Assembly (NCBI GenBank): GCA_038363925.1
Contig: JAQQWL010000002.1
Location: 3,782,001-3,846,000, forward strand
Origin: Apiospora phragmitis
Lineage: Eukaryota; Ascomycota; Sordariomycetes; Amphisphaeriales; Apiosporaceae
DNA: 64,000 nt
Reading direction: 5' to 3'
The notes beneath the pieces are model-generated. The model was given only the letters and a program-made list of their open reading frames with translations, was not told the origin of the DNA and did no database searches. The translations under genes were made by a program, and so were the position numbers. This document shows, in pieces, positions 10,986 through 21,586 of the stretch. Each line of letters starts with the position of its first letter. The stretch's first letter is position 1.

Positions 10986-13900
10986 GGATGGCTGAAAAAA
11001 AATAGTGAGTTGCGTGCCAATTCGAGGTAAGTGCCCAGGCAAGTCAAGGCACCAGGGGTCGACAGCAAACCAGAGGGTTTGGTTGGTCCGGTTGGTTGGT
11101 CGCCAAGGTTGGTGGGATGAACCGTTGGGCCTTTGTTCGGGTGCGGTGTTGCGGTATTGTGTCGTCGACTGATGCGCGATGTGCGATGCCTGATACGCAA
11201 TACGACTGATTAATGGTGCAGCAACAGAGTTGGTGCCAGGCCTTGCTCCTTCGGATCCCTTGCTCATGCACGATTGGAGTTTGCGGAGGGGGAGAGAGCG
11301 AGAGAGAGGACGCTGGGTATGGCTGTCTAACAAGCAAGCAATCGATGGAATGCCAGGCTTGGTTTTTTGCGAAGCTGGTCGGTGATAATGTAATACCAGT
11401 ACTTAAGCTCCGGTACTTAAGCGGTGGGCGGCTTCCTGGAGCTGGTCTGGAGCTGGGTGCTGGTGGTCAGATGGGATCCAATAGACTTCCAATTATGTCT
11501 GGTCTGTCCGAAGATGATTTTACTGAAAAACTTGTTCTCGACGGGAGCACCCCTCTTGTTGAGCTCAGCTCGGGACGGATGTCTCGTTTGGTGAGAGAGA
11601 CGATCAAGAGAGGGCTCGTGGGTGGGATATGACGCAAAGAACGGAGGGCGAGCAAGAAGGAGAGTGATAGACAGACAGGGACAGACAGAGGGTAGAACGA
11701 GAGAGAGAGCTAGGGGAAAGGGCAGAGCACTAACTACTCCTAGGGATTGCATTCTGCTATCTGAGAATCGATGTATGCAAAGCCTGTCTCGACTCGACTC
11801 TACAAATCAAGAATTCCCAGAATAGAAAACAAAGCCGAGGAGGAGGGCGATGGGATGGAAACATGGGAAGGTTCAAGGAGACCGAATAAACTTACGGCGT
11901 AGGTATAGACCAGAAGCTCGGATCCTCCCGACTTACACGATAATTCGGGAAAGGGCAACCCTGCGAGGCGTGTGCTGCTTGCTGGATGCGTCGATTCTGG
12001 GGATCTACTGGGGAAGCAAGCCAGGGAGGTATAAAGTCTGTATGCAAGGCAAGAAAAGGCACTGCGAGGAGGCACAGCGAAATATTATAAGCCCAGACAG
12101 ATGCTAGCGTGGGCGGGAATAGGCTGCGACAACAACTTGGATGCAAGGCAGACAGTATTGTTTGTGATGTCTTACAAGAAAGAGAAGAACAAAAGAAGGT
12201 TGATTTGCTATATTCTCTGTCTGGGATGGGTTGGGACGGCATGGGATGGGATGTGGCCATCTTCTTATGTCCAAAGCTATCATGGCGACTCGTTTGCTCT
12301 GCGGTACCCGTTGGAATGTTTTATTCTAGATCTAGATAGAGAGCCAGTTAGAGAGAGATGCATACCTAATGCAACCCTAGTCCCGAGACATATGGCTCTC
12401 TCTGGCTGGCTTTACTCGCCCACGACCAAGAACACCACGACACGAACACGTCGCCGTTCTCTGTCGACTAGCCGGGGTGTGACTACGACTGCTAGACTAA
12501 CACATTACTGCGCATACTCTGCTATGTGTGCACTGAATCGGTGCATACATCCTACAACAGCCATAAGGCACCCCATTGGATGAGCCCGCGCTGCCCTACG
12601 CCCGTCTTCCGTTCCGGGTAAAAACTTGGTGTCGTCTTTTCCCGAGCCGTCCAAGATGGCTAGGTCGTTGCTTTTTATCGATTATTCTCCTCCCCACTTG
12701 GCAAAAAGGCTGTCTTGCTTGCATTGCACGAGGCTTTTGGCGCAAGTGGGTTAGAGAGAACTCGGCATTGCGAGCCTTTCTTTCTCCACCCCCTACAGAA
12801 GAAGGGGGTAAGGAGAAGAAGAAGAAAAGCTTCACAATAGGCGCTATTAAAGTTGCTCAAGATTACGATATACTTGTTCGTTGGGTACCGACACACGGAA
12901 TAAGGTTGAGTCAGCCCTGAATTGCGATTGACATGCTCTCTACATGTACACGAGCTGCCCTGAGACCAGAACCTTCAACCTTAGGATACGGTGCGGCTTC
13001 TCCTGTCAAATGGAGATGTGCACTCCACCATCTTCACGATTCCTCAGGTTCGGCGAGCAAGACGTCGGCAGGAATCACTCCCCCAGATTCGAAATCCATT
13101 CTTGTTTCCTCCGCTCCTCTCTCTCTCTCCCCGCAATCCGCGATCCGCAGTCACACTACCGGAATGCCGGTCCCCTAATCCACTTCCACCGGCAATGCAT
13201 TGATCGCTGGGAATCCATCTACGCACTAGTCCACTCCAGGAGTCACACCCGCCGTCTTCTCTCGTTCCGTCTGTTGACAGTTCTTTTCCTTCCTTTTTTT
13301 CCATCCCGGCACTCGCCATGTGCTCCTCCCTACATACTTAGTCTAGAGTGGACAGATCAATATATGGAGGGCATGTCATGTCATGTCATTGGAGGGGAAA
13401 TACCGACATCCCCCAAAATACCCTCCTCACGTGGCCCCGATGATGCAGTGGCTCACAAGGCTCTCATTGCGACAGAACCGGAGAGACGCTTACGCCATCT
13501 CCCTCACAATTTGGCCCCATTCGAAGCTAGGATCGGCCTCCAAAGTAGCTAAACAGGGAGCGGAGCGTTACGGTGATCGAGTAGGCCGCCATGGAGCCCG
13601 CCACCCAAGACATCTGGGTACACTATTGAAGGTCGAGGGCCCGGTTGGCCGTGAAGGCTTCAGTAACCTACACTTGAAGTAGTGTGGGCCTGAATTGCTG
13701 AGCGGTCCCCCAATCAGCATGTGCAGTACGCGGCTACTGGTCAGGATTAAACCAGATGTTGCGGTTATCTGACGTGGCGTCTTTCAACCAGCTCAATCCG
13801 TGTCCAACCATGGATAGCTACATTTGTCTGTAGAACGGTTCTTCCAATGCACACCATTCATCGTCGGTATTTCATTCTACCTACTGATCCACCCGACGTT

Positions 13901-14726
13901 CTGTTCCACATCCATTTTGCTGTTTAAAGGCAGGTAAGCGGGAAGCAGGAAGCGAGTAGTTTGTGTCAAGTTCTAGGGTGAACTGACTCTCATGTTTCCC
14001 CCCTCCATCCGACTTCTGCACATGCGACGCACCTGGGGTCCGAGTCAAACGGGATGTGTTACCTGTACCTTCACCGTTGCCAGCTGTCTGTCATCATAGG
14101 ATGACATCAAATGGATATGGGTCGAATGAGTCGTCACCGTCACCGTCGCTTGGAAGCTGGCTTGGGTGGCGTTTGGGCAGCCAATCCAGTCGCCCACCCA
14201 CACGGACATTGCTAAACAACACTCTATGCGGTAGGTAGTACAGACATACACAACCGTGCTGGTGAAATATACAGATTTATTGCCTTTAGGAGTGGTAGTC
14301 ATGTAGTTAAAATGGCCTTCGATACGACGCCACGAGACGGGAACAACTGTCTCATGCGTCCTGCAGCTATGATTGCTTTTTCCTCCCTCCGATGATCTGC
14401 GCAACCATGGCCTCTTCAGCCGGTCACCTTGGGCCGCTGGGACGGTTTGCTGTCTCCTGTGCCTGAGCGCCTCATCTGTCAATGCAATGCAACTCATACC
14501 GGCCGTCAGCGACTTATCCCTGGTGCCTGCATCGTACGTGCGGTGTTCCCTCTCGGTCAAAGAGAGCCATTACCTCCTGCGCCCGTGGACCCTGAACGGC
14601 TCCCAGAGGCGCTAGTCGAAGTACGTTGACGTGGTACACTGAGAAGCGCCGGCTCGATGCTTATCGCTGAGAAAAACTTCAGATAACTTGCATCACCTTC
14701 CTTGGGATGTTTGGTACAACAAATAC
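10986..14726. other. Intergenic region upstream of the TBC gene
   Basis: No gene that I can support. The first part (10986-11700) should be promoter/leader of the minus-strand TBC gene. It shows purine-rich plus-strand runs such as GAGAGAGCGAGAGAGAGG near 11291, i.e. CT-rich on the sense strand. A GGGATGGG-rich stretch lies at 12225-12255 and a CATGT triplet repeat near 13373-13387. Reading frames present are short and low in coding character. Confidence 0.45.
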
Positions 14727-17340
14727 TCATACTTCCTCGTTTTCCCAATCCTTCTCGCCAAACATGGGCCGCTCTTTCTGCCCGCTAAGCTCCAGCTTCT
14801 CAAGAAACTCGGGCGGTACGGTTGGGATATACTTCCTCTCCCGCTCCCTATTGAGACCCCCAAATCCAGCACCGTTAGATACGCGCATGTCCATCACGGA
14901 CGGCAGTGAGAAGGGTAACATCAACGAAGGATCAAAATTGATTCCTTCGGGCATTTCGTACTCTTCAATTTCGGGATTCGGCGCGCTGCCCGGTGTTTCA
15001 ATGTCGATACCGTTCGACGTGTTCCGAATTGGGGTAGATGGAACACTGCCAGGTGAAGGCGATATGGTTCTTCCGCGGTCCCTCTTCACATCTGCCTCTT
15101 TCTGCATCGCCTCGAGATATTTGGCTGCGCTCTTCGGAAGCCCCTTCTCGCCGACCTCGGGACGGTAGTACTTAGCTGAAAACAGCAGCTGCTGGGGACT
15201 CAGGCGCTTCAGCTGTTGCAGTGTTCCGACCAAAGCCTCCAAGTTATCCGGCTCTAGCGAAGAGAAACATTGCAGCCACTGGAGCAGTTGGACAACAGGA
15301 GCTAGGTGCCGCCTCGCGGCGTCCATGGTGGTTTCACCGGTGGCGGTCGTGTCACCATGCTCGTAATGCTCGGGCTTCCTGTTGTTCGCTCGTGCCCAGT
15401 CCTCGATGACCGAAACGTTCATCCTGATTTGCATGGCCTTCGTCCTGGCCAGATATTTCCGGTTGTCCATGATGTGGTTGAACAACTCGGCGCCTAACCA
15501 ATACAATAATTGTGAAATAATTTGTGATGTGATGACAGAGTGGATGTCGTAAAGATCCAAGACGAACAGTGTAGAGGACATGAGTGAAGTGACATTCCGG
15601 GGAGCGGGCTTTGCCCTTGCCTTTGGGGAGGGTGGTCGATATCGTTTCTCAATCGGTTCTGCCTTGACCTCCTTCTTTCGTTTGAAGATCTTCCATTCAT
15701 GTTGGAACGTGACGTCCTCAAAACCCGGTATCGTTTCGTGGTCAAGCATGGCGGGCTCCAGGACCTTGTCCATTCGCCGTTCCGCATCTCTGACAACAAG
15801 GATGAAGATCTCGTTTATCAATTCAGCTAACTGTGCTTGAAATTCCGTAGTAGCCTCGACAAGACCGGCGTCTTTCTTCAGATAGTGCAAGAGGAGCGTC
15901 GCATTGGACATCCAGAATGCTAATATGGTCATGTCCCACTGATGTTCCTCGACAACTTCGTTGATCTTGTCCTGGGCGCGGACGAGTAGTTTCTCTAATA
16001 ACTCGAGGCTGGCATGATAGTGTGCATATCTTGCACTCAGGAATATCATATTGGCCGGGACAGGCTTCTGAGACGGCGATCTTTGGGGTTGCATGTTCGT
16101 GATGATGATATCCAGGATCCTTTCGAGGTCGCTCTCTTGGAAGACAAACATCTGGTCGTGCAGACAACGGCTCCAGTCGAACTCTTGCGCTTCCTCCTCG
16201 TAGTCGTCAGAGCCCTGCCAAGAAGTTAGCGAACGTCATGAGGGTTAAGCTTGCGATCACCTGCATGTACCTCGGGCTGGTCATCCATTCCTACGTTGCC
16301 TAGATCGACCTCGAGATCCCTGGCGCTTTCCATCATCATCCGCCGCCGCATTTCGTTCTCGGCGAGTTCCTCCTCGAAACGGTCCTGCGAAAACCCCGGG
16401 TTGTAGAAATCATCGGTAACACCGGCATTGCCGATACTGTAGCCATTGTCGTGCAAGTAAAAGGACATCTCGCTGTCGGGAGGCACGAAGTCGAAAGCGG
16501 TTCTGCCCGACGATGTTTTGGCTTCTGCAGATGCGCCGTTGTCAAGCAGTATCTTAGCGATACCCTTGTGACGGTTCGTCATAGCCCACATAAGAGCACT
16601 CCACTGGTTCCGGTCCTGCCTGTCGACATCTGCCCCGGCATCGACAAGAGCCTGAACAACGGTTTCGTGACCCTTTCAAATCGTCAGCGTACTGGCCAGC
16701 GGCAGCCCGAGAGGTCATGATTACGTACGAAACAGCTGGCATAAACTAAGGGGGGCGTTCCCTCCTCGTCTTGAGCGTTGACGTTCACGAACTTCTTCGC
16801 ATCGCCGCCGAGGATTTTCTTCACTTGTACGAGGTCGCCATTGCTTGCGGCCATCGCTAGAGACTTCTGCAATATGTTTTCTTTCTCGTCCAACGGGCGT
16901 TTCTCGTCGTTGGCGATGGCATCAGGGTCGACGAGGCCTTCGCCTCCGTGGTGCTGTGCTTGTGCTGCGAGCATCTCCATCAGACGGATATCGCTATCGG
17001 GCATAGCCTTGGTGACGTCTGGGTCGTAGTCCGTATCATCCAGCGTCAAATCGCTGAACTGTAGTGGTTTCGCAAGGATCGGGCTCGTGAGGAATTGCGA
17101 CTGGCCTGTGGTCGGATGCTTATACGTCAGTCTCTTCGGGGACTCGGGGCATCCGTATTGGCGGCACCTGGGTCAGGGGTATCGCTACATACCTTGCCAT
17201 CCATCGTAGTACTCAGTTTCGGCGACGGCCTCCTTGGGGATTATGCGGTCGTTCAGGGACTTGGGAAGATCGGGCGGGAGCTCCCTGGTCATCTTTGGCT
17301 CATCCTCAAACCCCCCGCTATCAGCGTCGCCGATATCCAT
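14727..17340 (-). CDS. DIL and ankyrin-repeat domain protein
   Basis: Four exons join without any frame problem: 17340-17193, 17105-16729, 16672-16271 and 16214-14727, giving 804 aa. The start ATG (MDIGDADSGGFEDEP) precedes an acidic region. Ankyrin repeats span roughly residues 100-235; examples are the LAMAASNGDLVQVKKIL and GHETVVQALVDAGADVD helices. A long helical C-terminal part follows with a Dilute (DIL) domain, including SVIEDWARANNRK and the VQLLQWLQCFSSLEP region. DIL domains are the cargo-binding type found in class V myosin tails. Fungi carry stand-alone DIL-ankyrin proteins of about this size, whose exact role is poorly defined; an adaptor function in transport or polarity is inference. 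Introns have standard GTATGT/GTACGT donors and CAG/AAG acceptors. Confidence 0.88.
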
Positions 17341-17990
17341 TGTGGGCGATGGAGGGGATCTGGCAGCGAATTGTTGGGACTTCGAATGATTAGATTGAGT
17401 TTTCGTCCTAGTACGGTTGGATCATGTTTGTATTTCGGGGCCGGTAGGTATGTTCCGGAAGGACGCAGGCTTCGTTGGTCGTGGGTGTTTGATATATGTT
17501 GGTGACAACTTTCGAGGTTGAGAAGTTACTCCTGGATGACCTGGCGGGTGGGTCGTCATAGGACGTTGGCAGGTTAGTTCGGGTACCTAAGGCAATAATA
17601 ATCATAAAGGCATTGGTACATCCATGCACCGTCAACCTATGTATCCCAGTTGAGCATTACGAACATTGATGGATTGATCGCCCAGATGCAGCACGTGTAG
17701 TACAAGTCGCACCCCTACAAGGGTCTTGCTAGGTCAAGCTGAAGCGGGCACTCTCCAGCACTAGAAATGCCCGTGCACAGAGCTGCATTCAATCTGTACC
17801 CCAGTGCCAGCCTTCATCGTATATGCAAGCGACAACAATTACTTCGAACATGATTCTAACCAAGTCCGAGGCTGCAAAGTCTCTTACGGCTCCTATCCTG
17901 AAAGAAGCTTTCGAATATACAAGAATATATAAAGTAATGTAGGGTAGCGCGCCTCCGTTAGATCCGTTTCTAGTTTTCGTGGCCGTTATG
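17341..17990. other. Intergenic region, promoter of the DIL-ankyrin gene
   Basis: About 650 bases between two minus-strand genes. It must hold the allantoicase 3' region and the promoter/leader of the DIL-ankyrin gene. No other gene or clear motif is seen. Confidence 0.5.
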
Positions 17991-19131
17991 CTATACATGT
18001 CGCTTAGCCAAAACACGGAGCCTCTTGACGCCTCCGTCGGGGATGATGGTAAGTTTGACATGGGTGAATGGCCTATCCTGAACCAAGCAGCCGAACGCGT
18101 GCTCCTGGTCTGGTCCGCATTTGCTTGGTTCCACGACCTCCGTCCATCCTTCCGCGTCGGCCCCTGGGTCGCTTTGGTTCTTCCACTCGATCGCGTCCAG
18201 CTTCGCTTTCTGGGGAAAGTTGCCCCTGAAGTAGGCAGTATCGACAATGAAGCTCTGGATCAGCGCCGGTGCGCCGAGGCGAATGATGGCCCAGTCCACA
18301 TGGCCCTTGGTTCTGGAGCGGGCCGTCTCCCAGCCGTCTCCCATGTCTTTGCCTCGACCTGGAAGCACGAGGTTGTCCTTGGTGCCAAAATGCTGGTCGC
18401 TGCAGGAGACGGCAACGGCACCGTTCTGAGCCGCGCTGAGGTCGAAGACGGCTTCCTTGTCCTCGGGAAAAACGGGTACCGCGTGTCCGAAGAGTCGGAA
18501 TCTCGCGATACCTCCATCGGGGTACATGTTCAGTCGAACGTGCGTATACTGCTTGGATGTAGGCGCATCGAGTCTCCAGCCGAACCTCTGGGACGGGCCG
18601 CATTCGCGCGCGTCCAGGATGGTCTCCCATTTCCCCTTGCTGCCCTTCCACGACAGCACCTCGTCGTCGTCTTGGCTGAAGCAGCCCTCTACGGAAATGG
18701 CAGGAGCATGGTTTCCCGAGAAGAAAGCCGTGTCCACCTCGACACCTTCAACAGTGCCCGAGGCCACACCGAGACGTATCACGACCCAGTCAAAGGGCTC
18801 TTGGTTGTGCCTTCGGGTCTCCCAGCCGTCGTACCAGGCTCCGGTGTAGACCATCTTTCCCGGTTGACGGATTGGGGCGGTCGGGGTGACAAGGTTGTTA
18901 GCCTCGGCGAACCACTCATCCGAAAACCCGAGCACCTTGCCGCCTAGAGTCCCCGAGATCAGATCTGAAAAGAAGGTTAGTTTACGAATACCCGGATACG
19001 CGGCAGGGTGGGTATATTTGTATATAGCCTCACGCACCGATACATGTTGACCGAAATCTCTCATCGATCTTGTCCGAAGCAATCGACGTTGCCTGGACGG
19101 ATTCAAGCTTATACTCAATGTCCTCGAGCAT
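17991..19131 (-). CDS. Allantoicase
   Basis: Allantoicase (allantoate amidinohydrolase) converts allantoate and water to ureidoglycolate and urea in purine catabolism, letting the fungus use purines as a nitrogen source. Two exons, 19131-19038 and 18964-17991, join in phase to give 355 aa, the usual length for the family. The start ATG (MLEDIEYKLESVQAT) is followed by the hallmark GGKVLGFSDEWFAEANNL. The protein consists of two similar beta-sandwich repeats: the first carries YDGWETRRHN and DWVVIRLGV, the second GDGWETARSR and DWAIIRLGA. Each ends in a PDGG-I/V-R/K-R-x-R-V/L type strand (NMYPDGGIARFRLFG and IIPDGGVKRLRVLAK). No signal peptide. The 865-base divergent promoter shared with the b561 gene contains three HGATAR sites, fitting AreA/Nit2-type nitrogen control. 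No other purine-catabolism gene is nearby. Confidence 0.95.
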
Positions 19132-19996
19132 GTTGGAGGATGTACTTGTTAAGGACAAAGTAGATGGTAGGAAGCAAAGTATATGTTCTCACAAAGATTA
19201 GATGTAACCTCAATAACAGTTTCGTTTGTACCCAACCCAACGCCAGAGTGTTTTGAGAGCAAGAGTCCACGGGCAATGGGCAATATGCGATGTCGCATGG
19301 CGGGGCAGGAGGGGCTACTGCCGCCCATGGATTTGACATATCGGTGACAGGCGATAGCCGAGAGCAGACCTGAGCCTATCAGTAAGTATGATTCAAGCCG
19401 AACAGTTCCTATGACTAAGTGCAACAACTGCATAGATTTTGATAAATCACGTAGATACCGCGACTGTGTATTATTTTACACGCTTCCATACAAACCTAGA
19501 AGCTATTCTCGCTATGTAAGTATGTAAGTATGTAAGTAATGAAACCTGGACAACTGAACTGGTCCCTACTGATCCTATTGATGGACGTCGCTCAGCATCT
19601 CCATGGAAAAGCAGCCAATCAAGTTCGCTGATGATTTGCCGAGCTGTGATAGGCCAGTTCTCCGCCGACCCCAGAGAGTCCCGAACCCCGAACAGCCACC
19701 CCAGGACAGTTTCGCAATGACGGCATCAATGGCGTCTTCGAAGTCTGGACAAGCTTCACTATTTGCTCGAACATCCACTCCAGAAAGTCCGGACGGCAAT
19801 AACTAACCGCTTGGTATATCAAACAAGGGCGTCGTCTATTTCGAATCCATCGAGCCTTTCCCATCCGCAATTGTTATAGTATTGCTACTTACTGGCCGCT
19901 TCCTGTGGTCGCATCTTCCTTTCAGCATCCCCAAGGTCTTACTTACGCTGCCTAAAAAGACGGCAGAGGGGGCCAACACCACATAAACACTCAGCC
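19132..19996. promoter_or_regulatory. Divergent promoter, allantoicase / cytochrome b561
   Basis: Intergenic region between two head-to-head genes. Three GATA-factor consensus sites (HGATAR) lie 220-315 bases upstream of the allantoicase ATG: CGATAG at 19352-19357, TGATAG on the minus strand at 19376-19381, and TGATAA at 19440-19445. Known biology: fungal purine-degradation genes are activated by GATA factors under nitrogen limitation. I did not find a clear site for the purine-pathway activator UaY (TCGG-N6-CCGA). A tandem 8-base repeat lies at 19513-19536. Confidence 0.5.
19513..19536. repeat. TATGTAAG x3 tandem repeat
   Basis: Three exact 8-base units followed by a partial one, in the divergent promoter. 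Each unit contains a GTAAGT-like sequence, but no exon adjoins it. Confidence 0.8.
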
Positions 19997-21100
19997 ATGG
20001 CCTCAGCAACGGGCATCCCCCAAGAGAGTCCGTCGGGCCCAGACGCGGGCAACGGCGAGATGGAACCGCTCCTCGGACGTCCTGGAGACGCCTCGCAAAG
20101 GCCCAATGCTTCCATTGCCAAAAATCTCATTCTTGGTATGTCCTTGTGCCATTGTCATTTCCCTTCCCCTTTGATTCAGACACAGACTGCACTGTTCCCT
20201 TATGTTTCAACATCGCATCATCTCCATCCTCTCAGATACGTAGCGGAGGTTTTGGTCGGTAATGCAGTGAGGCTGCCACAACCCCCTTCTTCCCCATTGC
20301 CATCATCAATTACCTTCGCCGTCCGGTCTCTCCATAGTCTTCCTTCTTCTCTGCCTATACTTTCCTGCAACTCGCAAGCTTGACATCCACATCCAATTGG
20401 GTTTTCTTTCAAGCTTTAAACCGTCCAGCTTTCATCCACCCCTATCCAGCTTTATCTGCTATCAATTATATCAGCCATGGCAAAGCTCATACAATCCTCA
20501 GGCACCGGCATCCTCGCCGAGGGCGCGGCCATCCTGCTCGTGGCTTCGGTCTGGGCCGCCGTGTTCTTGCACCAGCCCATCATCCTGTTTTCGGGCCACC
20601 CCCTAGCCCAGTCCTTCGGCTTCCTGGTGTTGGTGCAGTCCATCCTGGTGCTGCAGCCGACCCAGTCGGTCCAGCAGAAGCAGGTCGGCCAAAAGATCCA
20701 CGCCGGGCTCAACCTCCTGGCCTTCGCCACATTCATCGCCGGCATTGTCATCATTGAGGTCAACAAGGTCAAGAGCGGCGGCCCCCACTTCCACTCGGTC
20801 CACGCCTACCTCGGCGTCATCGCCAGCATCTGGATCGTGGTCCAGTACGTCGTCGGCTTCACCATGTTCGGCGTCCCCGCCCTCTACGGCGGCGAGGCCA
20901 ACGCCAAGAAGATCTGGAAGTACCATCGCATGTCCGGCTACCTTCTGCTGCCTTTCCTCATGGCCACCATTATCAGTGCTACCGAGACCGACTACAACAA
21001 GAACGTGCTCGGGCTCAAGCTCTGGGCCATGATCCTCATCATGGTTCTGATGATTGTGGGTATTTATCCCAGAGTCAAGAAGCAGAAGCTGGGCCTTTAG
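19997..21100 (+). CDS. Cytochrome b561-type transmembrane protein
   Basis: Exons 19997-20135 and 20475-21100 give 254 aa in a consistent phase (G from exon 1 plus CC from exon 2). The intron is 339 bases, long for this window, with GTATGT at the donor and ATCAG at the acceptor. Exon 1 encodes a hydrophilic cytosolic leader ending in SIAKNLIL. It contains an acidic dileucine motif (EMEPLLGR). Exon 2 encodes six hydrophobic segments with four histidines in SGHPLAQ, KIHAGLN, VHAYLG and YHRMSGY. These match the bis-histidyl haem b ligand pairs of eukaryotic cytochrome b561 proteins, which move electrons across endomembranes, often from ascorbate. The C-terminus is basic (RVKKQKLGL). The ATG at 20477 could be an alternative start that removes the leader. 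The electron donor and acceptor cannot be told from sequence. Confidence 0.88.
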
Positions 21101-21586
21101 GGAACATGGCGGTCTATTTCTGGGGTTCATCAGTTGCAAGCACTCGGAAGGTTGGGCACACCACAATTCCTTCAACCAATTTTGCCATTGGACGATCGTT
21201 CAAGTGAAAGCGCATGGGTTTTGATTCGTTTCTTTGGGCCTTTTGTTTGTTAGTACTTAGTGGTCATGCATTATTTGATCTTGAGTGTTTTATGGAGTTT
21301 AGGCAACAAGTTAAGGCGATCAAGTGTTCGATTAGCATATAAAACTGCTTTGAGAGCACCTCGTTCCGTTCTTCGAAACTAGCGGCAGTTCATTCCAGGC
21401 TCAAAGTCGTAAAGCGGGAACAAAAAATAGTATTAAGTGCTTCAGGTCTACGTAGTGCTAATTCTGAGGGGCTGGTCGTAATAAGTTCATACAGGTTTTG
21501 GGACTACATAATGAGTTGAGTTGGATGTCTTTTGTCCACACAAACAGTGCAGGTCAAACCCCATCCATAATGTCTGTCACTATAAT
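21101..21586. other. 3' region between convergent b561 and M13 genes
   Basis: Tail-to-tail spacer of about 490 bases. It is AT-richer than the flanking exons and presumably contains both polyadenylation regions. No gene seen. Confidence 0.5.

Noticed and set aside
17979..18947. Long plus-strand open frame (322 aa)
   Set aside because: It lies exactly antisense to the allantoicase exon, has no recognisable motif, and is explained by the codon bias of the opposite strand.
20603..21175. Long minus-strand open frame rich in Asp/Glu/His/Val
   Set aside because: Antisense shadow of the GC-biased cytochrome b561 exon.
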